In this document: piece after piece, positions 25,150 to 34,593 of the stretch
Layout of the letters: every line of letters starts with the position of its first letter
How positions within the stretch are numbered: position 1 is the stretch's first letter
Source: Ignavibacteria bacterium
GTDB taxonomy: Bacteria > Bacteroidota > Ignavibacteria > Tepidaquicellales > Tepidaquicellaceae
DNA length: 64,000 nt
NCBI GenBank assembly: GCA_041649015.1
Contig: JBAZNU010000002.1
Location: 372,001 to 436,000 of the forward strand
Direction of reading: 5' to 3'
Notes under the pieces: generated by a model
The model's database searches: none
Told to the model about the DNA's origin: nothing
Seen by the model: only the letters and a program-made list of their open reading frames with translations
Translations under genes and position numbers: made by a program

Positions 25150-25941
25150 ATGGAACTGACTTATTCTTCATACCTGAAAATTGATGAGCTAATCAGCCTT
25201 CAGAAACTGCACTCTGAGAGGGAAGAGCATGATGAGATGCTTTTTATCATTATTCATCAGGCTTATGAACTCTGGTTTAAACAGATAATTCATGAACTCG
25301 ATTACCTTAACAAAAAACTGGGAGAGGGAGATATCAACACGGCAATAAAAACTCTCAAAAGAGTGAACACCATTCTAAAGGTGATTGTACATCAGATTGA
25401 TATACTTGAAACTATGACACCGCTGGAATTCCTTTCGTTCAGGGACTATCTACAGTCTGCAAGCGGTTTTCAGTCTTATCAATTCCGTGAACTTGAATTC
25501 ATGTTTGGGAAAAAGAATATTAAAGCTCTTGACAGGTTTGAGAAAGGGAGTATTGCTTTCAAGAAACTTGGAAAACGTTACAATGAAAAGACAGTATGGG
25601 ATGTTTTCATGGACTATTTATTCAAGAACAATTTTAACATTCCTGAAGAAATCACGGACAGAGATATTACGTCCGAAATTCTGCCTAACAGGAAAGTACA
25701 GGAAGTTCTTCTCGATATATACAAGAACTTTCCGATTATTGCTCAGTTCTGCGAGATTCTCGTTGACTTTGACGAAGGTTTACAGGAATGGAGGTACAGA
25801 CATGTTAAGATGGTTGAAAGGACTATCGGAGCAAGAACAGGTACGGGAGGTTCGGAGGGTGTGCAATATTTAAAGAGCACTTTATTCAAACCAATCTTTG
25901 AAGATTTATGGCTGATTAGGTCGGAGTTCAAGAATGATTAG
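25150..25941 (+). CDS. kynA: Tryptophan 2,3-dioxygenase
   Basis: This heme enzyme opens the tryptophan indole ring to N-formylkynurenine. Its 263 residues are typical of bacterial forms. Hallmarks are DEMLFIIIHQAYELWFKQIIHEL near the N-terminus, SFRDYLQSASGFQSYQFRE in the middle, and the C-terminal RYRHVKMVERTIGARTGTGG carrying the probable heme-ligand histidine. It overlaps kynU by 8 bp. No kynurenine formamidase gene is adjacent. Confidence 0.95.
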   Translation: MELTYSSYLKIDELISLQKLHSEREEHDEMLFIIIHQAYELWFKQIIHELDYLNKKLGEGDINTAIKTLKRVNTILKVIVHQIDILETMTPLEFLSFRDYLQSASGFQSYQFRELEFMFGKKNIKALDRFEKGSIAFKKLGKRYNEKTVWDVFMDYLFKNNFNIPEEITDRDITSEILPNRKVQEVLLDIYKNFPIIAQFCEILVDFDEGLQEWRYRHVKMVERTIGARTGTGGSEGVQYLKSTLFKPIFEDLWLIRSEFKND

Positions 25942-27118
25942 AGTTGAAGATTTATCGAATGATGTAAATCCGCTTTCGAAATATTATAAAGATTTTAAGG
26001 TTTCGGAAAGAATTCTGCTAACAGGGCATTCACATCAGGCTCAGCCTGATTGCGCCAAAGAGGGGATTATCCAGTGCTGGAATGATGCTTCTGAATTTGC
26101 CGACGATAAATGGGAAAAAGTATTTGCGGCAGCAGATAAATTCCGGATTCATTTAGCAGAACTTCTGGATGATGAAAAAGATAACATCGTTCTCGCACAG
26201 AATACACATGATTTAATTCTCAGGTTTCTTTCGGCTCTTGATTTGAAAAACAGAACAAAGATAATTACTACAGACGGAGAATTTCACACTATTAGGAGAC
26301 AGCTGGATAGATTAAATCAGGATATCATTGAAGTTATTAAAGTAAAAAGAGATCCCGTTGAGACTCTCCCGGAAAGGCTGGTTGATGAAGTAGATAATAA
26401 AACTGCTGCTGTGATGGTGTCAAAAGTTATGTTTCAGGATGCCTCAATCGTATCTGGACTTTCAGAAGTTGAATCGGTATGCATTAAACAGGGCGCTAAA
26501 CTTCTTGTTGATGTATATCATGTATTAAACGCAATTCCGTTTTCAATTAAAGTTGAGAAACTCGAAAATTCTTTTCTCGTCGGCGGGGGTTATAAATACT
26601 TACAACTGGGGGAAGGGAATTGCTTCATGAGAATTCCTCCGAATGAAGTATTCAGACCGGTAATTACAGGATGGTTTGCGGAATTCGCTACATTATCTAC
26701 GAAGAAGATACCCGGAGAAGTTCATTACGGTGACAAACGCCGGGCTTTTGAGGGCTCGACTTATGACCCTATATCTCATTACAGAGCATTAAAAGTATTT
26801 GAATTCTTTAATTCTCAAAAACTAACTCCTGAACTTCTGCAAACAATCAATAATCATCAAAAGGATTTAATAGAAAGCGAATTTACAAAGTATGATTTAA
26901 ATCCTTCGATAATTAAATTGAAAGATGTGAAAAACAGAGGCGGGTTTATGACATTCGAAACATCGTATGCAGGAATAATCTCAAGGAAGCTGCGGGAATT
27001 TAATATATTAACAGATTACAGGGGTGATTTTCTGAGGTTAGGTCCTGCTCCATATTTGACTGACGGACAATTGAAATATGCGGTTAATAAATTGCAGAAA
27101 GTAGTTAAGCATATATAA
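25934..27118 (+). CDS. kynU: Kynureninase-like PLP enzyme
   Basis: This 394-residue class V aminotransferase-fold enzyme has the PLP lysine K221 in LVGGGYKYLQLGEGNCFMR, the kynureninase-type motif. LLTGHSHQAQPDCA near the N-terminus and YGDKRRAFEGSTYDPISHYRAL fit. It would cleave kynurenine to anthranilate and alanine. The 8-bp overlap with the tryptophan dioxygenase supports the pathway. The sequence is divergent from classical KynU, so 3-hydroxykynurenine could be the preferred substrate. Confidence 0.82.
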   Translation: MIRVEDLSNDVNPLSKYYKDFKVSERILLTGHSHQAQPDCAKEGIIQCWNDASEFADDKWEKVFAAADKFRIHLAELLDDEKDNIVLAQNTHDLILRFLSALDLKNRTKIITTDGEFHTIRRQLDRLNQDIIEVIKVKRDPVETLPERLVDEVDNKTAAVMVSKVMFQDASIVSGLSEVESVCIKQGAKLLVDVYHVLNAIPFSIKVEKLENSFLVGGGYKYLQLGEGNCFMRIPPNEVFRPVITGWFAEFATLSTKKIPGEVHYGDKRRAFEGSTYDPISHYRALKVFEFFNSQKLTPELLQTINNHQKDLIESEFTKYDLNPSIIKLKDVKNRGGFMTFETSYAGIISRKLREFNILTDYRGDFLRLGPAPYLTDGQLKYAVNKLQKVVKHI

Positions 27119-27136
27119 ACAATTAATCATTTTCAA

Positions 27137-27601
27137 ATGAACAAAATATTATTAAATGTATTTCTCTGGTTAGCATTATCGTTAATCGTTTCATCATGCG
27201 GGGCGGGATGGAAAGAACTAAAACCCGTATCGAATGAAAAAGGACTACGAATCGACCTTGAAATCACAAGGGAAAAATCAAAATCAGAAGACCAGGGGGC
27301 TTTTGCTTTAAGGATAACTAACAATTCGGACAGCGATTTTATAAGATGTTCACTAAGGTTTGATGATAAGCACGAGCATACTTTTGAAGGGCTAAAGGAT
27401 AAGACCGGAGATGTGGCGATTCCTTTGACAAGGTCAATACTGAAATCACGCGATACTTTCATATTCATTTTCAGCAGTGAAGTTGAGAACTATCAGAGGT
27501 TCGGTATAAAGGATGAAAAGAAAAATTACATACCAAAAAAGATTGAATTGATAACGCATGAAGGAAATCTTGTATGGAATGTACCTGACGATTTACTTTA
27601 A
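27137..27601 (+). CDS. Small unknown lipoprotein
   Basis: This 154-residue protein has a lipoprotein signal peptide (VSSCGAG, lipid cysteine C21) and a single beta-rich domain (GAFALRITNNSDSDFIRCSLRF) that looks like an immunoglobulin-type fold. No family was recognised. It follows kynU by 18 bp and may be co-transcribed, although a link to tryptophan catabolism is not evident. Confidence 0.6.
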   Translation: MNKILLNVFLWLALSLIVSSCGAGWKELKPVSNEKGLRIDLEITREKSKSEDQGAFALRITNNSDSDFIRCSLRFDDKHEHTFEGLKDKTGDVAIPLTRSILKSRDTFIFIFSSEVENYQRFGIKDEKKNYIPKKIELITHEGNLVWNVPDDLL

Positions 27602-27718
27602 TTGAAAGTCCAGGGTTGTTAGTTGATAGAAGAGATGTTACAACGAAGAGCTGATTTGTTATGATTTAAACTTATTAAACTCATGAACGGGATAGAGATT
27701 ATTTTCGATTTATTATAA

Positions 27719-27839
27719 GAACGAAGATACCCTGTAAAAGTATCATGGTATGACAAAATATACTTATTTACAGATTTTGGATTTAACATAAGAACTGATG
27801 TACACTGTAAAAACATCAGAGTATAACAAAATATATTTA
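27719..27839. repeat. Two imperfect 48-bp direct repeats, each with a hairpin
   Basis: Copies at 27719-27766 and 27792-27839 are 73 bp apart start to start and share GAAC, CTGTAAAA and ACAAAATATA(C/T)TTA. Each contains a small inverted repeat around CTGTAAAA: GATAC/GTATC in the first and GATGT/ACATC in the second. The arms differ in sequence but still pair. The left arm is shifted two bases between copies, so the case for a conserved structure is only suggestive. Confidence 0.55.
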
Positions 27840-27865
27840 AAAACATATTTTGATTGTAGAAATAG

Positions 27866-27890
27866 AAAACCCTGCCGTTGACAGGGTTTT
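27866..27890. terminator. Rho-independent terminator after the acyl-CoA dehydrogenase gene
   Basis: The arms AAAACCCTG (27866-27874) and CAGGGTTTT (27882-27890) enclose a 7-base loop. T-rich sequence follows on both strands. It lies just beyond the stop of the minus-strand operon and could also stop plus-strand transcripts. Confidence 0.75.
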
Positions 27891-27934
27891 GTGTTTAATA
27901 AAGATTTTGGTTTCGTTTATACGGAAACAAAAAT

Positions 27935-29077
27935 TTAATCTCTTAAAAGCTCTCTGGCAATGACTATCTTTTGAATCTCACTCGTACCTTCGTAAATTTC
28001 TGTAATCTTTGCGTCACGAAGATAGCGTTCAACGAGATACTCTCTGACGTAACCATAACCGCCGTGAATTTGAATTGCTTCAAGTGCATTCTGGACTGCT
28101 ACTTTGCTTGCCAGAAGTTTACCCTGAGCTGCTTCCTTTGCAAACTTTTCTTTGTTGTCTTTCTTCAGGGCAGCCTGCAAGACGAGCAATCTTGCCGTTT
28201 CAAGATTAACAGCCATATCAGCAAGCTTGAATTGAATCGCTTGAAGGTTGCAAATAGGTTCATCGAATGCTTTTCTTTCCTTTGAATATTTAATAGAAGC
28301 ATCGAGCGAAGCAGCGGCAATACCGAGTGCTTGGGCAGCTATACCTATTCTACCGCCGTTCAGGGTTTCCATGGCGATCTTGAAACCAAGCCCCTCTTCA
28401 CCAAGAATGTTTTCTTTCGGAACTCTGCAGTTGTTTAATCCGATTGTACAAGTATCAGAACTTCTAATCCCGAGTTTATCTTCTTTCTTCCCGACTTCAA
28501 GACCTTCCCATGCTTGTTCAACAATAAATGTAGTTATTCCCTTATAGCCTTTTTCTTTATCAGTCTGTGCCTGAATCAAATAATAATCAGCTTTTGTACC
28601 ATTTGTTATCCAGTTCTTCATCCCATTCAAAACGTAAAAATCACCGTCTTTAACAGCTTCTGTTTTCTGATTTGTAGCGTCGCTGCCGGCTTCAGGTTCT
28701 GAAAGACAGAATGCTCCGAGTTTCTGACCAGTCGCAAGAGGTCTCAGATACTTTTCTTTCTGTTCGCTTGTACCCCATTTTTCAATACCAAAACATACAA
28801 GTGAATTATTAACTGACATAATTACACCTACCGATGCATCCACCTTAGATATTTCCTCCATTGCAAGTACATAACTTACAGTATCTAATCCTGCTCCTCC
28901 CCATTCAGGAGAAACCATCATGCCCATAAATCCCATCTCACCAAGCTGCTTAATTATGTCAGTTGGAAATTCAGCATTAATATCCCGATCTATTGAAGAC
29001 GGTGCAATTTCGTTTACCGCAAAATCTCTTGCCGCATCTCTTATCTGAGTTTGTTCTTCTGTTAAATTAAAATTCAT
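27935..29077 (-). CDS. Acyl-CoA dehydrogenase (short-chain/butyryl-CoA type)
   Basis: This FAD flavoenzyme oxidises acyl-CoA to trans-2-enoyl-CoA. Its 380 residues are typical. FCLSEPEAGSDA (FAD/substrate loop), the acyl-CoA dehydrogenase signature QIHGGYGY, and ITEIYEGTSEIQ with the catalytic glutamate E363 are all present. It is the last gene of a thiolase, 3-hydroxybutyryl-CoA dehydrogenase, acyl-CoA dehydrogenase series, so it probably handles C4 acyl-CoA in fatty-acid or butyrate oxidation. Electron transfer flavoprotein genes are not adjacent. Confidence 0.92.
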   Translation of the reverse strand: MNFNLTEEQTQIRDAARDFAVNEIAPSSIDRDINAEFPTDIIKQLGEMGFMGMMVSPEWGGAGLDTVSYVLAMEEISKVDASVGVIMSVNNSLVCFGIEKWGTSEQKEKYLRPLATGQKLGAFCLSEPEAGSDATNQKTEAVKDGDFYVLNGMKNWITNGTKADYYLIQAQTDKEKGYKGITTFIVEQAWEGLEVGKKEDKLGIRSSDTCTIGLNNCRVPKENILGEEGLGFKIAMETLNGGRIGIAAQALGIAAASLDASIKYSKERKAFDEPICNLQAIQFKLADMAVNLETARLLVLQAALKKDNKEKFAKEAAQGKLLASKVAVQNALEAIQIHGGYGYVREYLVERYLRDAKITEIYEGTSEIQKIVIARELLRD

Positions 29078-29095
29078 AACTATATATATTAAAGT

Positions 29096-29953
29096 TTATT
29101 TGTTGTACTCGTAAAATCCTTTACCGCTTTTTCTTCCTAAATATCCGGCTGCTACCATTTTCTTGAGCAGGGGACAAGGTCTGTATTTTGTGTCACCAAG
29201 CCCATTGTGAAGCACTTCCATAATAAACAAACATACATCCAGCCCAATAAAATCAGCGAGAGTCAAAGGTCCCATCGGATGATTCATACCAAGTTTCATA
29301 ACGGAATCAATTGCCTCGGGTTCTGCAACTCCTTCCATTACACAGTAAATTGCTTCGTTTATCATTGGCATCAATATCCTGTTTGAAACAAAACCCGGAT
29401 AGTCTTGAACTTCGACCGGTACTTTTTCAATTTTCTCAGTAAGAGATTCTATGGCGTTGTAAACATCCTGAGAAGTTGCAAGTCCCCTTATTATTTCAAC
29501 GAGTTTCATCATAGGTACCGGATTCATAAAATGCATACCGATTACTTTATCTGCTCTTTTTGTCACAGCACCAATTTCGGTGATAGATATTGATGATGTA
29601 TTAGTCGCAAGGATAGCATCGGGTTTGCATGCTTCATCAAGAGTAATGAATATCTTCTTCTTTATATCCGGATTTTCGGTAGCTGCTTCGACTACAAGCT
29701 CAGAGTTTTTAGCATCTGAAAGATTAATTGACATGGTGATATTTGAGAGAGTCCGCTTCTTTACATCTTCAATAATAGTACCTTTCTTTACCTGCCTATC
29801 AAGGTTGCCTGAAATTGTTATCAAAGCTTTATCAAGAAATTCTTCTTTTAAGTCTATCAGATTTACTTTAAATCCGTTTTGAGCGAAAACGTGAGCTATA
29901 CCATTACCCATCGTTCCTGCGCCAATAACTGCAATATTCTTTATGTTCGTCAT
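29096..29953 (-). CDS. hbd: 3-Hydroxybutyryl-CoA dehydrogenase
   Basis: This 285-residue enzyme uses NAD(P)H to interconvert 3-hydroxyacyl-CoA and acetoacetyl-CoA. The dinucleotide-binding motif AVIGAGTMGNGIAHVFAQNG is at 8-27. The catalytic histidine lies in VIGMHFMNPVPMMKLVE, and the C-terminal domain has NHPMGPLTLADFIGLD. It sits 18 bp upstream of the acyl-CoA dehydrogenase gene and 15 bp downstream of the thiolase gene. No enoyl-CoA hydratase is in the cluster. Confidence 0.95.
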   Translation of the reverse strand: MTNIKNIAVIGAGTMGNGIAHVFAQNGFKVNLIDLKEEFLDKALITISGNLDRQVKKGTIIEDVKKRTLSNITMSINLSDAKNSELVVEAATENPDIKKKIFITLDEACKPDAILATNTSSISITEIGAVTKRADKVIGMHFMNPVPMMKLVEIIRGLATSQDVYNAIESLTEKIEKVPVEVQDYPGFVSNRILMPMINEAIYCVMEGVAEPEAIDSVMKLGMNHPMGPLTLADFIGLDVCLFIMEVLHNGLGDTKYRPCPLLKKMVAAGYLGRKSGKGFYEYNK

Positions 29954-29968
29954 TTTAATAAATATTTA

Positions 29969-31144
29969 TTATATTCTTTCAATAATTAAAGCGCTTGCTT
30001 CACCTCCGCCGATGCACAAGGTAGCTAAACCGTTCTTTTTGTTTTGCTGCTGAAGAACATTAATCAGTGTAGTAAGTATTCTCGCTCCACTAGCACCGAT
30101 TGGATGTCCGAGAGCAACAGCTCCGCCGTTAAGATTAACTTTTTTAGCGTCGAGTTTTGCCATTTTAATAACGGAAAGTGCCTGCACCGCAAAAGCTTCG
30201 TTGATTTCGAATATATCTATATCATCAATATTCATATTTGCTTTCTTCACAACATTTTGTATCGCATAAGTAGGTGCCGTAGTAAACCATTCAGGTTCCT
30301 GAGCGTATGAAGTTTGTGCGATTATCTTAGCAAGAGGTTTAATTCCCTTTGCCTCTGCTTTTTCTTTTGACATAACCACTAATGCTGATGCACCATCGTT
30401 AATTTTTGAGGCATTAAAAGCAGTTATAGTACCGTCTTTCTGAAAAGCAGGTTTTAGTGCAAGGCCCTTTTCAAAGTTTGTTTTCTTAGGTTCTTCATCT
30501 TCAGTAACCGTAACAACACCTTTTCTATCCTTAATTTCAACGGGAACTATTTCATTCTTGAAAAGTCCTTTTTCAATCGCATTCAGTGAACGTTTGTAGC
30601 TTTCAACTGAAAAGTCGTCCTGCTCTTTTCGAGGTATATTAAGTTCTTTTGAGCATAACTCACCGGCATTGCCCATATGGAAGTTATTGTAGCAATCCCA
30701 TAATCCATCGTTAACCATACCGTCTATTATAGTGCCATTTCCCATTCTGTAACCGCTCCTTGCTTTAGGAAGATAATAGGGGACATTGCTCATTGATTCC
30801 ATTCCTCCTGCAACGACAACATCAGAATCGCCGGCAATAATTGCCTGAGCTGCAAGCATAACTGATTTCAGACCTGAGCCGCAAACTTTGTTAATTGTCA
30901 TACAAGGGACGGATTTTGGAATACCTGCGTAAATTGATGCCTGCCTTGTCGGAGCCTGACCAACACCTGCCGGAAGGACATTTCCCATAATAACTTCTGA
31001 GACATCCTCGGGTTTAATTCCCGCCCGCATAACAGCTTCTTTAATGACAATTGCACCGAGCTGAGGTGCAGTCAGAGCCGCCAGAACACCCTGAAAACTA
31101 CCAATTGGGGTTCTTACAGCTGAAACGATTACAACTTCTTTCAT
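29969..31144 (-). CDS. Acetyl-CoA C-acetyltransferase (thiolase)
   Basis: This 391-residue thiolase forms or cleaves acetoacetyl-CoA. The nucleophilic C88 is in INKVCGSGLK, H347 in ALGHPIGASGAR and the second cysteine C377 in LCIGGGEASA. It is first in the three-gene beta-oxidation-type cluster. A 102-bp gap separates it from tpiA upstream, so a promoter may lie there. Confidence 0.95.
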   Translation of the reverse strand: MKEVVIVSAVRTPIGSFQGVLAALTAPQLGAIVIKEAVMRAGIKPEDVSEVIMGNVLPAGVGQAPTRQASIYAGIPKSVPCMTINKVCGSGLKSVMLAAQAIIAGDSDVVVAGGMESMSNVPYYLPKARSGYRMGNGTIIDGMVNDGLWDCYNNFHMGNAGELCSKELNIPRKEQDDFSVESYKRSLNAIEKGLFKNEIVPVEIKDRKGVVTVTEDEEPKKTNFEKGLALKPAFQKDGTITAFNASKINDGASALVVMSKEKAEAKGIKPLAKIIAQTSYAQEPEWFTTAPTYAIQNVVKKANMNIDDIDIFEINEAFAVQALSVIKMAKLDAKKVNLNGGAVALGHPIGASGARILTTLINVLQQQNKKNGLATLCIGGGEASALIIERI

Positions 31145-31246
31145 TCAAATAATATTTAAATTTATCAAAATTCTATTGCAAAGGAATAAATTTAAAACAA
31201 AATATTTATTAAAAATATTCCTTTAATAACAACAAAAACAATATTT

Positions 31247-32011
31247 CTACTGAATAGCGGCTTCGATAATTTTTAGAAAACTCTCTGCCTTTAAAGCAGC
31301 TCCGCCAATAAGACCTCCGTCTATGTTAGGTTTTGAGAGAAGTTCTGTTGCGTTTTTATCGTTCATGCTTCCGCCGTATAGTATTCTTGTAGTTCCGGCA
31401 ACAGTTGCATTGTAAAGATTCTCGAGTGATTTACGGATTTCTTTATGCATCTCATCAGCCTGCTCGGGTGATGCCGTTTTTCCTGTACCTATTGCCCAAA
31501 CCGGTTCGTAAGCAATAACGACGTTAGCCAATTGAGAAGCATTAATATCCTTAAGACACATTGTGACCTGTTCGTCAACAACCTTAACTTCAAGACCTTG
31601 CTCTCTTTGTTCAAGAGTCTCGCCAACGCATAAGATGGGTATTAATCCTTTTTCAAGACCTTTGATTACTTTAAAATTTATAATATGATTCGTCTCATGA
31701 AAATACTGACGTCTTTCACTATGACCGAGAATAACATACTTGCAGCCAATTTCCTTGAGCATTGAAGCTGAAACTTCGCCTGTGAAAGCTCCTTCATCCT
31801 TATAATGGATGTTTTGACCACCGAAGTTAATTCCTGTACCTTTGAATATTTCCGATGCTGCCGGAACGGAAATAAACGGCGGACAAATAACAACGTCAAC
31901 GATATCAGCAATTTCTTTTGTGACTGCAGATTTAATGTCCTTCATAAGTATTCTTGCGTCTGAATAACACTTATTCATTTTCCAGTTGCCTGCTATTAAT
32001 TTTTTTCTCAT
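31247..32011 (-). CDS. tpiA: Triosephosphate isomerase
   Basis: This glycolytic enzyme interconverts dihydroxyacetone phosphate and glyceraldehyde 3-phosphate. Its 254 residues match the family, with the active-site residues K11 (GNWKMNK), H97 (ILGHSERRQ) and E169 (AYEPVWAIGTG), and the phosphate-binding GGSMNDKN. It starts 21 bp after the photolyase stop on the same strand, so it is probably read from the guaC-like promoter as well. Confidence 0.97.
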   Translation of the reverse strand: MRKKLIAGNWKMNKCYSDARILMKDIKSAVTKEIADIVDVVICPPFISVPAASEIFKGTGINFGGQNIHYKDEGAFTGEVSASMLKEIGCKYVILGHSERRQYFHETNHIINFKVIKGLEKGLIPILCVGETLEQREQGLEVKVVDEQVTMCLKDINASQLANVVIAYEPVWAIGTGKTASPEQADEMHKEIRKSLENLYNATVAGTTRILYGGSMNDKNATELLSKPNIDGGLIGGAALKAESFLKIIEAAIQ

Positions 32012-32032
32012 AATTTTATAAATTTATTCTAT

Positions 32033-33466
32033 TTAATTTTCGTATAGCTTTTTAAAACGTGTTATTGTGTATTCTTTTGCTGCATGATGGTCTATTAACG
32101 GTTTAGGATATTCAGAAGCACCATATTTTATGCATTGCTCTTCAGACATATCGTCAGGTTTATGAATATACTTATCAGGCACATTTCTCAATTCTTCAAC
32201 ATACTTTCTTATGTATGATCCATTTGCATCAAACCTGACACTTTGCAGATAAGGATTAAAGATACGAAAGTACGGTTGAGCATCGCATCCTGTAGAAGCA
32301 CTCCATTGCCAACCTCCATTGTTTGAGGCAAAATCAAGGTCCACCAGTTTTTGAGCAAAATACTTCTCGCCCCATTTCCAATCTATGAACAAATCCTTCG
32401 TTAGAAACATAGCGACAATCATTCTGACTCTGTTATGTACCCAGCCATTTTTGTTTAACTGCCGCATACCTGCATCTACTATAGGGAATCCTGTCGTACC
32501 GTTACACCATTTTTCAAATAATGTTTTATCATAATTCCATTCAATCATATCGAAAGTCTGTTTAAAAGCACCTTTAATTATATGTGGAAAATGGAAGGTT
32601 ATATGATAGTAGAACTCTCTCCAAAGAAGCTCATTCATCCAGGATTTAATATTGGGAGAATCAACAGTTTTCTTAATCTTATCAAGAGCACATCTCCAGC
32701 ATTCACGAATACTTACAGTACCAAAATGAAGATGCGGAGAAAGCAGACTTGTTCCTTTTATAGAAGGGAAGTCTCTTTGTATTTTATATTTATTTAGACC
32801 ATTTTTGTAAAAATCTTTCAGAAACATCAGACCTTCATTTCTACCTCCTTTGAAAACAGGGGATTGGTTGTACTTATCCAGTCTTTCTGAATCTATGGAA
32901 ATGCAATTATGAGGATTTAATTTATCAAAATCAGGATTTAAACAGGCGTAGTGGTTTTCATTTATCAAAGTATAACATTTTTTGCTGAAGGGTGTAAAAA
33001 CACTATAAGGCATTCCGTCATTTTTAACAACTTCTTTTGGTTCAAACAACATATTGTCATAATATAACTTAAGTTCACTTCCTGAACTGTTAAGGAATTC
33101 CGATACAAGATTATCACGTGAGATAGAATATGGTTCGATTTGACTATTTGCAAAAACGGTAAGACGATTGTATTTCTTTAAAAGCATTTTAAAAACATCT
33201 ATGCTATTACCTTTAAGAACAGATAAAGATAATTGCATTTTCTTAAGAACTGAAGATAGTTCTTCTAATGAATTTTTCAAGAATGCTAATCGCATTTCAC
33301 CGTAGAAATTATAACTATCCTTGTTCTTAATGTATATGAATATATACTTGTCCCCGTGATTTACATCATCAATAAACCTTGTCAATGCTCTATTATCTTT
33401 AAGTCTGAGGTCCTTTCTAAACCAGTAAACTTTAAGAATTTCATGCTTATCCGGCATTTCAGGCAT
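32033..33466 (-). CDS. phr: Deoxyribodipyrimidine photolyase (class I CPD type)
   Basis: This 477-residue light-driven DNA repair enzyme splits cyclobutane pyrimidine dimers. The N-terminal antenna domain starts VYWFRKDLRLKDNRAL. The FAD domain carries GTSLLSPHLHFGTVS, LLWREFYYHI, GWVHNRVRMIVAMFLTKDL and DFASNNGGWQWSASTGCDAQPYFRIFNP. The overall pattern is photolyase rather than cryptochrome. Its start overlaps the end of the GMP reductase-like gene by 8 bp, so the two are translationally coupled. Confidence 0.93.
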   Translation of the reverse strand: MPEMPDKHEILKVYWFRKDLRLKDNRALTRFIDDVNHGDKYIFIYIKNKDSYNFYGEMRLAFLKNSLEELSSVLKKMQLSLSVLKGNSIDVFKMLLKKYNRLTVFANSQIEPYSISRDNLVSEFLNSSGSELKLYYDNMLFEPKEVVKNDGMPYSVFTPFSKKCYTLINENHYACLNPDFDKLNPHNCISIDSERLDKYNQSPVFKGGRNEGLMFLKDFYKNGLNKYKIQRDFPSIKGTSLLSPHLHFGTVSIRECWRCALDKIKKTVDSPNIKSWMNELLWREFYYHITFHFPHIIKGAFKQTFDMIEWNYDKTLFEKWCNGTTGFPIVDAGMRQLNKNGWVHNRVRMIVAMFLTKDLFIDWKWGEKYFAQKLVDLDFASNNGGWQWSASTGCDAQPYFRIFNPYLQSVRFDANGSYIRKYVEELRNVPDKYIHKPDDMSEEQCIKYGASEYPKPLIDHHAAKEYTITRFKKLYEN

Positions 33467-34502
33467 TATCTACCTGTGGTTTTCTCTCGAGAAATGAATG
33501 TGAAGTAAGTTTTACAAAAGTTGCTTTCTTCTGGTATTCATTAATATCTTTTGAATTCAGGTAACTCATTGATGATTGAAGCCCCTCGCGGTATTCTTTT
33601 ATTAATTTCGAAACACTACCTTTATATGGAACCAGAGATTCTTCTCCTTCTATGTAATTCTTGTTATCCTGCTTAACAGCAAAAGAAGCAGAGCCGCAGT
33701 ATTTCTTCCATCTTTGATTGCTATATTTAAGAACTTCACCCGGAGCCTCGTCGGTTCCTGCAAGAACGCGTCCAAACATAACGGCATCACAACCAAGAGC
33801 TATCGCCTTGCACATCGCTCCGGGAGTGCTGATACCGCCGTCTGCGATTATTTTAACGTTGCTTCTTAAATCGTCTTTTGCACTTAATGCTCTTACTATT
33901 GCATCGACCTGTCCAATACCAATACCGGATTTTATGGATGTTGAGCACATAGCACCATTACCTATACCAACTCTAATCGCATCAACACCTAAGTTTATAA
34001 GAAATTTCGTTGTTTCATAACTTGCAACATTACCGGCAATAATTTTTAGTTTATATTCCTTTACAGTAGAATTAATCGAGGAGAGAAATTTCTCTATCAT
34101 TCTTGAACCGCCGTTAGCAATATCAACACAGAATATCCTAACTCCATAGTCAGCAAGTTTCTTTAGCCTTTCAATTTCAGTATTCGCATTAATACCAACA
34201 GCTGCAGACTTGAAATCTGAGCCGTTAAGATTACTTTCTTTGAATTCGGAGATTTGCTCGTCGGCAGTATTAAATCTATGAATAATTCCAAGAGCACCGT
34301 GGTCAGCTAATGCTTTTGCCATTTTTCCTCCGCAGACAGTATTCATAGGAGATGCTATAATAGGAACCTTTAGTTTTAGACCGCAAAATTCTATTGATGT
34401 GTCGCAGTCTGCTCTGTGCTCAACTGCAGAAATCTGGTTAGGAAGTAAAGATACATCGTCATAAGTCAATGAATCTTCAAATAATATATTTTTGTACGAC
34501 AT
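33459..34502 (-). CDS. guaC: GMP reductase / IMP dehydrogenase-family protein without CBS domains
   Basis: This 347-residue TIM-barrel enzyme has the catalytic cysteine C186 in VGIGNGAMCSTSIKSGIG and SPMNTVCGGKMAKALADHGALGIIHR. IMP dehydrogenases of about 490 residues carry a CBS pair that is missing here. The length and the absence of CBS fit GMP reductase, which converts GMP to IMP for purine salvage. Some short IMP dehydrogenases exist, so the direction is not certain. It heads a minus-strand unit with the photolyase and tpiA. Confidence 0.8.
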   Translation of the reverse strand: MSYKNILFEDSLTYDDVSLLPNQISAVEHRADCDTSIEFCGLKLKVPIIASPMNTVCGGKMAKALADHGALGIIHRFNTADEQISEFKESNLNGSDFKSAAVGINANTEIERLKKLADYGVRIFCVDIANGGSRMIEKFLSSINSTVKEYKLKIIAGNVASYETTKFLINLGVDAIRVGIGNGAMCSTSIKSGIGIGQVDAIVRALSAKDDLRSNVKIIADGGISTPGAMCKAIALGCDAVMFGRVLAGTDEAPGEVLKYSNQRWKKYCGSASFAVKQDNKNYIEGEESLVPYKGSVSKLIKEYREGLQSSMSYLNSKDINEYQKKATFVKLTSHSFLERKPQVDNA

Positions 34503-34535
34503 AGTTGTTAAAGATTTACTTGTTAAAATTTAAAA

Positions 34536-34568
34536 AGGAAAGCAAAAGAAGTAATCTTAAGCTTTCCT
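34536..34568 (-). terminator. Probable terminator after sucC
   Basis: The arms AGGAAAGC (34536-34543) and GCTTTCCT (34561-34568) enclose a 17-base loop, with a T-rich stretch after the stem on the minus strand. It lies between sucC and the guaC-like gene. Confidence 0.5.
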
Positions 34569-34593
34569 AAATAATCACTTTTAGTACAAACAA

